From Oehlia diaphana (Eukaryota; Glomeromycota; Glomeromycetes; Glomerales; Glomeraceae), in contig QZLH01000262.1 in NCBI GenBank assembly GCA_003833135.1, positions 1-25,518 of the forward strand: a stretch of DNA of 25,518 nt, in the 5' to 3' direction. The position numbers were made by a program, and so were the translations under genes. The notes under the pieces were generated by a model. It worked only from the letters and a program-made list of their open reading frames with translations, ran no database searches and was not told where the DNA came from. Each line of letters starts with the position of its first letter. Positions within the stretch are counted from its first letter, which is position 1. Positions 9,537 to 18,398 of this stretch are shown here, in pieces.

Positions 9537-9636
9537 TATAGTGATAAAATTTAATATAAACAGTTTTAGTTTGAGAAAAAAGTTCGTTATAAGCTAAAAT
9601 CAGTTTATCATGAATCGTTATATTGAGTTCTGACTG

Positions 9637-9876
9637 TATGTAAAAATTACAAAGCTTGTCAATACATATAATCATAAATTATTGCCTGATAATACTTTAT
9701 TTGCTCTTCAATTTTATGGTCTTTCAGAAGATATTAAGTCTGATATTGAACATTATATTAAATGTGGTATTATGGATTTACCTACTATTAGATCATTATT
9801 AAAACCAAAATTTTCTAATCAATTTATATTATCACAAGATTTATTAAACTATCCAAAAAATCAAGAGAGAATTTGA
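9637..9876 (+). pseudogene. FAR1-type zinc-finger gene, 3' fragment
   Basis: This continues the frame interrupted at 7003: KITKLVNTYNHKLLPDN with the N-H-x-H-type zinc ligand pair of the FAR1/WRKY-GCM1 fold (N-T-YNH), then FYGLSEDIKSDIEHYI and IRSLLKPKFSNQFILSQDLL. This matches the usual order after the zinc finger in FAR1/MULE proteins (a helical I--YI--C--G--T-R-LL segment, from memory). It ends with stops at 9874-9882, where KFRK-like codons can still be read. LINE copy D begins about 25 bases later. No MULE catalytic domain was found beyond D. Confidence 0.72.
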
Positions 9877-9903
9877 TAATTCAGAAAGTGATAAAAGAAA
9901 AAA

Positions 9904-11385
9904 AACTCTTTCCGCTTACATTTTTTTACAAAAAATTTTTGCAAAAATTTTATTTTAAAACTCATTATTTTATTATAACCTTTTATTAAAAAATGTCGGA
10001 AAAGAAAGAAATAACACCCTTTATCTATGGAGTTCACTCCCAGATAGCAAATGAAATGTCTGAAATATATTTTTATAGAAAACATTTCTTACAAACAATA
10101 TTTTCTAAGTCTAGTGATAGTACTTTAGATAAAACTACTCTCCTAACGATCTGAAACATTTTCTGGATATGTTCAAGGCCACAAACTTACAACCTATGAC
10201 CCTCTCGCTCATAATGTTGAAGGGTAGAATTCCTACAAATGACACTTTACGAAAAAGAAGGGGTGCATTGGAGCAGTCTGATCCCGATTTGAAAAATTTA
10301 GACAATTTTGCCAAGCATGATGATACAGATATAATACTAAAAAATACGCCAAATACATCAACACCAAATCCAGTTCTGATATTACAGTAAGAATTACCTG
10401 ATATAGTTATGACTCCTGTTGATCAATCAGTTGTACCAGAAAATTCACAGAAAAAAGAGATAAACAAATCCACATGTGTTCCAGATAATAAATAAGAAGA
10501 AGAAATCACTGGCTAACAATTTATTCAAACCCACTGTGACTGAGATGCTGATAGGATATGAAGTATCATGTCCAGAAGAAAAGGAACATATTCATGACAT
10601 AATAGTATATGACATTCCTATTAAGCTATTGATAGGGTTAAAATAGCATTGTCCTCATTTTTCTTGTCGCAGTTTAATAACAATTGGACTATGGATTTAG
10701 GAGGTATACCAGGTAGATAGTTTCCCACAAGTTGGACTCTTCGCAAATGAAAATAGAGAGAGAAATTCCAAGTCATAGTTTATAACATTCCAGAAAACAT
10801 ATCTATGTATACCTTGTGGAGAGACCGTAAACCAACTACTTACTTACACAAACTTAGGGCTAAGTCATTTAAGATAGTACAAACAGGTAAAGGCAAGAGG
10901 AAACTTGTTGGTATTTCGAAAAATGGGTGACCGTTTACAAGGTTTTAGATTACCATCAAGTTTTGAGCTTGGAAGGGATCAGATTGTCATGATGTCAACA
11001 CTCTATGCCTAACTTAAAGAAAGCACCCTTGACTAAAGACTGTTCTGGAGGAAAAAAGGCTAATTCCAGTAATGCAAAGTTAAAGAAAAAGGATTAACAA
11101 TCCTCATCCAAAGCTCCTAATAAAAGTAACAAGTTGAAGAAACCCCTAAGTCAGAACACAAAAGCATCTGAAATTTCAGACAATTCGAAAAAAAGGGCAA
11201 AGGGTGGTAGTAATTTGAACAAGGAGGTTTTAGCAAAGATTTTAAAATTATTACAAAAATTAATTTAGTTTTAATAGAATTAGTTACATGTGCTGATTTT
11301 TGGAATTAGTCTAAATTAAAGATTACCATTACACAAATCTAAATTAAATATGATAAAAAAAATATGATAAAAAATAATAAAAATT
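9904..11385 (+). mobile_element. LINE-like ORF1-only element, copy D
   Basis: Starts with AAACTCTTTCC and a leader matching copy C, then a decayed ORF1 (9993-11268). C-like 3' sequence continues for some twenty bases (TTTTAATAGAATTAGTT). After that it diverges and ends in an A-rich stretch with two TGATAAAA units (about 11347-11385). TGATAAAAGAAAA also lies just before the 5' end, so the duplication may be TGATAAAA-like, but low complexity makes this uncertain. Pairs head-to-head with copy B, 5' ends about 840 bases apart. Confidence 0.75.
9993..11268 (+). pseudogene. ORF1 of LINE-like copy D (decayed)
   Basis: The N-terminus is better kept than in copy C: MSEKKEITPFIYGVH then SQIANEMSEIYFYRKHFLQ before the first frameshift. 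Later blocks match copy C: HDDTDI acidic region (10318-10335), TNPVLI-like Pro/Asn stretch, LIGYEVSCPEEKEHI (about 10545-10590), HDIIVYDIPI (RRM strand), MDLGGIPG, and the C-terminal NKEVLAKILKLLQKL before TAG 11266-11268. Stops and shifts are spread throughout. Confidence 0.75.
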
Positions 11386-11591
11386 GTTTATAAGTATATA
11401 TAGCAGTTATTTTTAAGTGGTAAGTAAAAGAAAAAAATTAATATTTTATATCTATATAATTAAAAAAATTTGTGTATACCCTGTATAAATAACTTTTCCA
11501 CATGATATTACACTATTTCCTAAAAAGGAATTTTTTTCCTAACAAAACCCAAGATTATGGCACGCCAGGCTGGACAGATGTTAATGTAAAA

Positions 11592-11740
11592 GCTAAATCA
11601 TTTGACATTAACACCATATCATTTGACTTTGGAGTACAAAGCATTTGGCATTAAATATAAACTATTTATCATTAATTCCAAAGCATTTGCATTAATTTCC
11701 AAAGCATTGCCATTAATTCCAAAGTATTTGCAAATCTATA
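11592..11740 (+). repeat. Short tandem repeat, ~21-bp unit, about 7 copies
   Basis: Units follow the pattern AAAGCATTTG-CATTAATTCC. The later copies are the most regular. They translate to an apparent SKAFALI/SKALPLI repeat ORF that I regard as a by-product. ATTTCCTA-AAAGGAAA half-palindromes lie on either side (about 11515 and 11748). Confidence 0.7.
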
Positions 11741-11853
11741 AACAAATTTCCTATAAAGGAAATAGGATTTCACAAGACTTTAAAAAAAAAAATTATTACT
11801 TAAATTGCACCATTTGAATTTTAACCAAATATGGGGGACAGTTAAAGCAAGGT

Positions 11854-12237
11854 AGAATCACGTGACTTTCAAGATTTTTCTTTTTTTTAAATAAAACTCT
11901 TTATTATATATAAAACCTTCCAAATAAACATATACTAAATGCATTTTGACCTGTTCTGCAAGTTTATTTAGAGCACACAATGAGGTTTAGAACACCGTTT
12001 TCGATTTATTAAACTTTTTCAATTTCGTTAAAATTGATCTACCCTTTTTTGGATATGATCAGCAAAATTCGTTTGCTCATATGTAAAGTCAAAAATGTTA
12101 TTCAAAATCCACTTTTTCTCCCTAAGTAAACTTGCAGAGCAGGCCGAAATACACTTATTTAATTATTTTCAAGTTCACTTTAATTTTCGTTTATAAAAAA
12201 TTTATCAAATTATAATAATTTTAAATCACGTGATTCT
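11854..12237. mobile_element. Foldback-type MITE with AGAATCACGTGA termini
   Basis: A perfect 12-bp terminal inverted repeat (AGAATCACGTGA at 11854-11865, complement at 12226-12237) contains the palindrome CACGTG. Similarity between the arms resumes inward, strongest at CCTG-TCTGCAAGTTTA-TTAG (11950-11971 versus 12122-12143), so each arm is about 120 bases. The 150-base centre has no reading frame. Target duplication not clear. An unrelated 12-bp inverted repeat (AAACTGTTTGAC) lies just outside at 12287-12298 and 12326-12337. Confidence 0.7.
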
Positions 12238-12437
12238 GCTCCACTTTAATGGGCCTTCAAATATGGAAAATTATTTTTATATCGCCAAACTGTTTGACAG
12301 TATTGGCAAAGAATTTAACTATAAAGTCAAACAGTTTGTCGGTACAGCAAATCATTTGAATTTCGCAGTTAACCTTAAACGTATATTACACAAGGTTATA
12401 AATTCTATATTAAGAAATTTGTACTAATCACCAATTA

Positions 12438-13277
12438 TGGTCAGAATTACAGCCAGCATTATAATTTTGCTCAAATTAGTAAAATTTGCCAAGGTTCCTT
12501 AACGTATGCACTGTGCGAACTAGATTTTAGGAGTTATGCACTTGCATGTGTAGCGTTAAACTTAACTCTGACTGGTGTGTACATTAACAAGAATTATGAT
12601 TTTTGCCCAAAATTAAAGTGCCAAAATTTAGCAAAATTTATCAAATAATTTAACTGTATTATTATATTATGTAATATAAATCAATTGCCAACAACCAAAA
12701 AATTACTTAATTTTTACATTTTTTTCGTTAGATTATATTTCATTATGTATATGATAGCTAATAGTCTAATAAATTATGTACTGCAACTTCTTTTTCATCA
12801 AATTCAATTAACAATTTCTTATATATTTAGCGAAAATTAGTGATGGGATAATTGATAACAATTAATTATAGTAAAGAAATTTGTTTTGACTGTAGTAATA
12901 GCTAATTAAATTTATTAATATAAATGTTGATAAATTCCTTTAATTTTCCAACAACTAGAAAGTTATTCTTTGCATTTTTTGTCTCACATATCCTTCTTTA
13001 TACAATTTGAAATCTTACAATTAATATCAACAATTTGCTAACCTTTTAATTTCAAATAAGCTGTTTCAATCATTATCGAATTTAATTAACAAGATTGAAA
13101 TTATTAATAAAAATTACTATGAAAATAAATAATTCCTTAACGGTAGTAACTATATGTGCAAAAAATAACGTGTTCTTTCATATAATGTGATAATGCTTTT
13201 ATAACGCATAAAATAATCAATTGCCATCTGAAACAACAGATTAACATAAAAAAAGATTATGCAAGGAAAGAGTGAGT
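12438..13277. other. AT-rich stretch without a gene, old duplication
   Basis: Two diverged segments (about 12680-12820 and 12945-13095) share CCAACAAC-A-AAA-TTA-T and, further on, AATT-AATTAACAA, so this looks like a ~270-base ancient tandem duplication. No reading frame is supported. Confidence 0.4.
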
Positions 13278-13412
13278 ATGGTACAAATTTGCATCCATTG
13301 TGGTGCCAAATTTTGGATAGAGGAAAGAGTTTGTAACAGCAGCTGTGTATCTACAGCATTTGCAATATGCTGTGCAGGTGGAAAAGTTAATTGTAATGAT
13401 CAAAAATTTTAA
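13278..13412 (+). pseudogene. Helitron-type Cys-rich module remnant
   Basis: A 44-codon ORF begins MVQICIHCGAKFWIEERVC and continues to FAICCAGGKVNC. The spacing C-x2-C-GAKFW--E ... F--CC--GKV matches the zinc-binding module near the N-terminus of Helitron replication-helicase proteins (C--C-A-FW--E ... F--CC--GKV, from memory). No Rep (HUH) or helicase motif follows within the next kilobase, so this is an orphan fragment. It is the only Cys-rich patch of the region. Confidence 0.55.
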
Positions 13413-13842
13413 ATTACTTATAATGATATCTTGTTAATAGTATTAGTGTGATTGATTACAACTGTTATAACTAAAAAGAAAATGATATCTAAAAATAAAA
13501 AGATAAAATAAGAACCTTAAGGTTTAAAAGAAATACAAGAAATCACAAATAATCTCAATAATCGCAAATAATCTTGAACTTTGAGCGAAAAAAACTCAAA
13601 ACAATACATAATAACTTGACTACAAACTTAAGGAGAAGCTGTAAACATACCTACTAATGTAATTATTGCAGGAAAATCTTGGATAATCATAAGAAAAGAA
13701 CATAATATATATAACGAGTTAAAATATTCAGCAAAAATTTAAGTATTTTTTTATATGATAATAGACATTGCGTACACCATTTTAAAAATGGCAATAATAA
13801 TAGGATTTATTTGCAATACATATTAAAATAAATATGACTGGT
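13413..13842. other. AT-rich stretch without a gene
   Basis: Low-complexity A-rich DNA with AATAATCGCAAATAATC-like repeats near 13555 and the second copy of the 29-bp palindromic motif at 13769-13797. Nothing else seen. Confidence 0.4.
13769..13797. repeat. 29-bp motif with palindromic core, copy 2
   Basis: TGCGTACACCATTTTAAAAATGGCAATAA matches 2008-2036 at 25 of 29 bases. The core CCATTTTAAAAATGG is a near-palindrome. Confidence 0.6.
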
Positions 13843-14115
13843 GCCTGTGATACAATCTACCCCAGTATCACCAAAAAAGTTTTTCACCTCTACATGACTT
13901 TGACTGGTATTATGAGATTTGGCTGGAATTAAGAAATTAACTATATGACGAATAATGAGTGACAAATAGGATTTTAAACACTGAAAAAAATCTGTCCCCA
14001 GAATACTTATAAAAAATGAGAAAGCAGAAGGTTGTGATATGAGTGACAAATTATTTAAAGTCACGTGGAGTGAAAAAATCTTCTGGCGATACTGGGGAAG
14101 ATTTGTGATACATGC
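13843..14115. mobile_element. Inverted-repeat (MITE-like) element
   Basis: Arms 13843-13900 and 14059-14115 are inverted copies of about 58 bases, best at CCCCAGTATC-CCA and TTTTTCAC-TC-AC-TGACTTT. The loop is about 160 bases. An 85-codon minus-strand ORF across it (13807-14064) has no recognised domain, and its end repeats, inverted, in the other arm, so I treat the ORF as a by-product. Target duplication not identified. Confidence 0.6.
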
Positions 14116-14369
14116 TGTATCATATGATAATTGTAAAGACTCCTCTCACTTCCAACCAATAGAAGTAGGATCTACCAGCTAGTTATATAATAGACATTAC
14201 TTTACTTTATATACAGATTAAATTTTACCAAATATTTTCTACACATTTCAAGTGATTGATTCACATGATGAAGTTTTTCACCTTCTATGCTTTTATAGAA
14301 ACTATTAGAATTTCACGATTAAGAGGATTCTTGCATTTGAGATGATAAGTTTATTTTCTGCAATATTCA

Positions 14370-14377
14370 CCAGCACC
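14370..14377 (+). repeat. hAT target-site duplication, left
   Basis: CCAGCACC, repeated exactly at 17400-17407. Confidence 0.95.
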
Positions 14378-14388
14378 CAGTGTTGTCA

Positions 14389-14545
14389 GCGGACGCTGTC
14401 CGCAGCATTTTGCTTGGACAATAGTGTCCGTGTCCCGTGTCCGTCGTCCAAGTCCCAAAAATGTCCCGATCAGCGCATTGTCATACGGACATGTCCGGGT
14501 ATTTTTTAAATTGTCCGGGACAATTTTATATGTCCGGGACTTGTG
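14389..14545. repeat. Left subterminal GTCC/GGAC array with palindrome
   Basis: Fifteen GTCC or GGAC tetramers in 157 bases, many extended to GTCCGGGAC or GTCCGTGTCC. A perfect 19-nt palindrome (9-bp arms AAATTGTCC/GGACAATTT, G centre) lies at 14508-14526. Such arrays are likely binding sites for the transposase BED finger (inference). Confidence 0.8.
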
Positions 14546-14581
14546 TAATCTAAGCCACAAAAAAATTTTCATTATTTCGCC

Positions 14582-17149
14582 ATGCCACCGCTTCCATCTT
14601 TATTAACTCAATATATTGTTAAAACTGATGTTAAAGTTAACAAAAGCAACCTCCAAACTTTTTGTAAATCATGTATTGAAGAGCTGGGAGAAGAAGAAGG
14701 GCATAAAGTGTGGTTTCCAAATAAAAAAGATCGAATAATACAACATTTTAAGAAATGCCCTAATTTCTTTGCCAGAACAGATGAAGAAGAACGAGAGAAA
14801 ATCTTTGCCTGTTTACAACCTAATAATAATACTCAAAACTTAGTAATTCCTCAAAAGAGATCATGTAAATATTTTAAAATTTAGTAATTTACAATTAAAA
14901 AAATTTATATTTATTTTTTTTTTTTAGTTTCAGATCCTATATCCTCTCGAGCCTCTTTGGCATCAAGTTCATCTAGCAAAGTGATTAACCGTTCATTATA
15001 TTATGGACCTATGGATAACTTTATTGTTCGATCTTTGTCTAAGGAAGATATACAAAAATTCTATATGTTACTGCTCCGACTAACAGTCTCCTGTGGATGG
15101 GCATTATCGTGGGTAAATAATCCGGAAGCAAAAGAGTTATTTAATTTTTTGAATCCTTTCATCAAACTACCTGATCGTCGTGTTCTTGGAGGTGATATTT
15201 TAAAACAAGTTGTAGCAGATGCAGATAAAGTTATGGAAACTACACTTAAAGAAGATCCAGTTGGTATAACAATGACTTTTGACGGATGGACCAATGTAAA
15301 AAATGAGCAGTTGTTAGGAACAGTTTTAATGTCTTCTGAAGGAAGACCCTATGTTTGGAAAGCAGTAGATATTAGTGCTGAACGTGAAAATTTCACTTCA
15401 GTAATAGATAAAACTGAAGCAATGCTTACTGAATTAAAAAAAAAAGGAATCACTGTTTGTGCTATAGTTACAGATAGTGCATCAGCATACGCAGCAGCTC
15501 GGTAAGAACTTATTGCATGATGATCATATAATAAATAATGTTTAATTTATTAATATTTTAAACACTTGATTTTTATACAGGCGCCGGATGAGAATTTCAA
15601 AAAGATCAATAATATTTTTACCGTGTTTTGCTCATCAGATTAATCTTTGTGTGGGTGAAATATTCAAAGAGTCTACAGAATTTAAGACTACGATCGACCG
15701 TGCTATTCGTCTTGCTACTTATTTTAAGAATTCAAATCATAAATTCTTTATTGGACATTTAAGGGAACAGCAATATGAAACCTATAAAAAATATATTGCA
15801 ATAGCTGTTCCAGGGGAAACGCGTTGGAATAGTATTTATTATATGTGTATTAGCCTTTTAAAAACACAACAAGCATTACAAGTAAGTTAATTTATTTATT
15901 AATCAAAAATATATTCAGTTAATATTAATATATTAATATTAATTTTATTTTTTAGATACTAGCCATTAATTTCAAACCACCAATTGTTGAAACTCGTCGG
16001 CAAGGAGGAGCACTAACTTTACCACGTGAAATCTTTGAAATAATTGATTCATCTACATTCTGGGATCAACTTACACTTATTAACGAAATTCTTGAACCAT
16101 ATTGCAAAATACTTAACGTACTACAACGTGATAAGGCACGTTTATTTCAGGTAGTACATAGCATGAACTATTTAATACAATTTTGGTTAGAATATCCAGA
16201 TGATATACTTTCTACACAGATGATTGATAGACTGGAAAAACGCTGGAAAGATTGGGAACACCCCATCCTTTTATTATCTTATCTGCTGCATCCTAATTAC
16301 CGAATGAATCAGTTTAACAAAATTCCCAATATTAACTATTCAGAATTTGGAAAGTGGCTGATGTACTATTATCGTGCATGGTCTGGAAAAGAACCAAAAT
16401 GTATACTCCGTGAATTTGATGATTTTCGGCTGGCCAAATATCCATTTGATCTTGATTCCTATAAACAATTTGATGATGATATTTTTCGTTATTGGTGTTA
16501 TGTAAGTGTTTCTACCAATGAATTGGGCCTTGTAGCTTGTAGAATTTTCGGTATATGTGTAAATGCAGCCTCTGTTGAAAGACTCTGGAGTTGCATGGGA
16601 TTTTTACAAACAAAACGACGTAATAGATTAATGGTAATATATATATATTTATACTGTATTTATTTAATTATTGAATTGTACACATTTTTAACATCCTAAT
16701 TTTTATAGTCATCTAAAGCTCTTCAAATGAGTAAATTAAGAGCTGATATTACATATAGTCATCGTCTTCATAACAACCCAACATCTATTGAACCTACATT
16801 AGATAATGATAATAAAAGTAAAACTGATGCTAATCAAAATCCTGATAACTTAGAAAATTCCAGAGATAATGATCCAGTTGCTATTCTAGAAGATAGTTCT
16901 GAACCAATAGGAGAAGATTCAGATGAAGAAACTACCGAACTCCAATTAGAGAATGATTTTGGTGAATATCTTCAAGGTTGGGCAGAGATGCTAGAGGAAG
17001 AGGAGGAAATTGCTGAATTTAATGAGGAATTTGATGAAGAAAATGACACATCATTAGATGATATTATTCATCCTGCCAATGATACAAATGCTAAATGGCC
17101 ATTAGCAATTCTCTTTAATAATGATATAAATATAGGCTTACCATTCTAA
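14582..17149 (+). CDS. hAT transposase (BED finger, RNase H-like), five exons, 758 aa
   Basis: Exons 14582-14864, 14928-15501, 15581-15881, 15956-16633, 16709-17149. All four introns (63-79 nt) begin GTAA and end AG, and all joins keep frame. Residues ~18-62: BED-type finger (FCKSC ... HFKKC). The catalytic triad of the RNase H-like fold is probably Asp213 (MTFDGWTN), Asp277 (IVTDSASAY) and Glu594 (AASVERLWS). CFAHQINL (exon 3) and the C-terminal AASVER-WS-MG--- KRRNRL dimerisation motif are standard for hAT. The last ~100 residues are very acidic (EEEEE, DEEN), which is unusual. Start: first ATG after the left terminus, 194 bases from the element border, leading directly into the finger. Intron 1 has two in-frame acceptors, AG at 14926-14927 or 14932-14933. 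No stops or shifts, so it could be active. Confidence 0.92.
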
Positions 17150-17300
17150 TTGAATTTTTTTACTTTGATTTTTGAATGTTAAATAATTTACAGCATCTCC
17201 GAAGTTGTACCATGCAAAATAATAAACATGAATATGATCATTTTTCACTTTTAAACGTAATTTTATAAAAAAATTAAAATAAGCACGTGATCTATATAAT

Positions 17301-17388
17301 GTCCGCAAATGTCCAGGACATAAAAAGTATGGGACATGGACACGGACTGTCCCGTCCCGTCCCGTCCCATGTCTCTGTCCGTGTCCCA
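17301..17388. repeat. Right subterminal GTCC/GGAC array
   Basis: Twelve GTCC or GGAC tetramers in 88 bases, including a run of CGTCC units at 17349-17368. It mirrors the left array inside the other hAT terminus. Confidence 0.8.
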
Positions 17389-17399
17389 TGACAACACTG

Positions 17400-17407
17400 C
17401 CAGCACC
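17400..17407 (+). repeat. hAT target-site duplication, right
   Basis: CCAGCACC, exact copy of 14370-14377. Confidence 0.95.
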
Positions 17408-18398
17408 CAATTCACCTTTAATATCATTCCATATACTTTTTCCTTATGTTTCCCATTACATAATAGATAGAGCATTGAAGTATTAAGAGTATTAAAATTA
17501 AATCTGTTAACATGTTCACCACTATCAATTACTTAAAGATAAATAAGTATTTTCGTTTTTTATCAGGCAAAATGGAAATCAGAAGTCAGGATTTGTTAGA
17601 TTTATTTATTTAATTAGATGTTGTGGATGATATACTTGATTTTAGAAAAATCATCTGAAGAATTAGAGTCATAAAATTAAGGAATAGGCTTATCCCAGCT
17701 GAAACCATCTCTGGTGCTTTAGTCTGATCATCCAGAATCCTGATCATCTAGTAATTCGGTGTTTAGATTCTTGGAAAAATAATCAACAATAGTTTGAATT
17801 TAACTATCAGATAATTCTGCTATAGAATTCGCACTATATGTTTTGATGTTCTTGATTTTATCAATTCCTATTTTTTTGATAAACTTATAAATCTTCCTGG
17901 CTCTATTAATGCGTCAATATAAAGTATTTCATTTGGCACCAATATTGTATATAAAAATAAAATTGTAAATCTGTCCTTTGGCTTTTTTCATATCCACCTT
18001 TTTTTTATCATAATTTCATTCACACTTTTATCTATCTTATAATAAAATTACACCAGCATAAAATTTCTGCCTGATTAGATTTTATCATTTCATTTTTTGC
18101 ATTATATATATCTTCATATAAGCAGGCTATATTTTTTAATAGATTTGAATCTTCCTTACGGCCTGTAAGCAAAAATTTAGCCATGCGATTTTTATATGAC
18201 TCATCCATAATGAAATCAAATACATTTTGATCCTGAAATTTTTTCACATACAACCCTGCTCTCCAGAAATTGATTCTTCTAATGTTATCAATGAAGTAAA
18301 TAGGGGGATAATTTCTGTACTATCTGATAATTTCAATTCACGCAGGAGTTTCTTTTTCTTATTGATCTAAGCAATATAATCAAATATTTTTTTCATGG
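17408..18398 (-). pseudogene. Repeated-family gene of unknown function (decayed)
   Basis: Minus strand from about 18398: MKKIFDYIA, a stop, KKKLLRELKLSDSTEIIPLF, then KKFQDQNVFDFIMDESY, AKFLLTGRKEDSNLLKNIAC, NQAEILCW (18253-18035, open), after several stops INRARKIYKFIKKIGIDKIK, KTYSANSIAELSDS, stop, QTIVDYFSKN (about 17900-17780). Downstream frames become unclear, with a possible FNFNTLNTSMLYLLCNGKHK at 17450-17510. I recognise DQNVFDFI, GRKEDxxLLKNIACLYED, QAEILCW and KIGIDKIK..YSANSI as a repeated family in mycorrhizal fungi with no known function. Many stops and shifts: dead. The hAT at 14378-17399 is inserted at its downstream side. Confidence 0.6.

Larger units (their letters stand above)
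7004..9636. mobile_element. Tc1/mariner-type MITE inserted in the FAR1-type gene, later hit by two elements
   Basis: The left end CAGTCAGAACTTGATATAA (7004 on) and the right end at 9636 are inverted repeats, with 21 of 24 positions matching when the flanking TA is included. TA flanks both sides (7002-7003, 9637-9638), the target duplication of Tc1/mariner/pogo elements. After subtracting LINE copy B with its duplication and the inner MITE, about 400 bases remain with no transposase, so it is a non-autonomous element. Taking it out with one TA puts the FAR1 fragments in a single frame (N-V-N-Y-V-K-I-T-K). Confidence 0.85.
14378..17399 (+). mobile_element. Complete hAT transposon
   Basis: Terminal inverted repeats CAGTGTTGTCA (14378-14388) and its complement (17389-17399) are perfect over 11 bp and begin with CAG, as in hAT elements. 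An 8-bp duplication CCAGCACC flanks the 3022-bp element. It carries a single intact five-exon transposase gene and dense GTCC/GGAC subterminal arrays at both ends. It interrupts older, already broken DNA on the minus strand whose frame reads IKGELGAG across the empty site. Perfect duplication and intact coding sequence point to a recent insertion. Confidence 0.95.

Noticed and set aside
12230..12427. 65-codon plus-strand ORF
   Set aside because: Starts in the right arm of the foldback MITE and crosses an inverted repeat; no domain.
14351..14572. Minus-strand ORF of 73 codons and overlapping plus-strand ORF (14424-14606)
   Set aside because: Both lie in the GTCC/GGAC array at the hAT left end; the Arg/Gly/Asp-rich translation is produced by the repeats.
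15061..15294. Minus-strand ORF inside hAT exon 2
   Set aside because: Shadow of the transposase coding strand.
17138..17475. Minus-strand ORFs over the hAT right end
   Set aside because: They run across the subterminal repeats and the element border; no domain.
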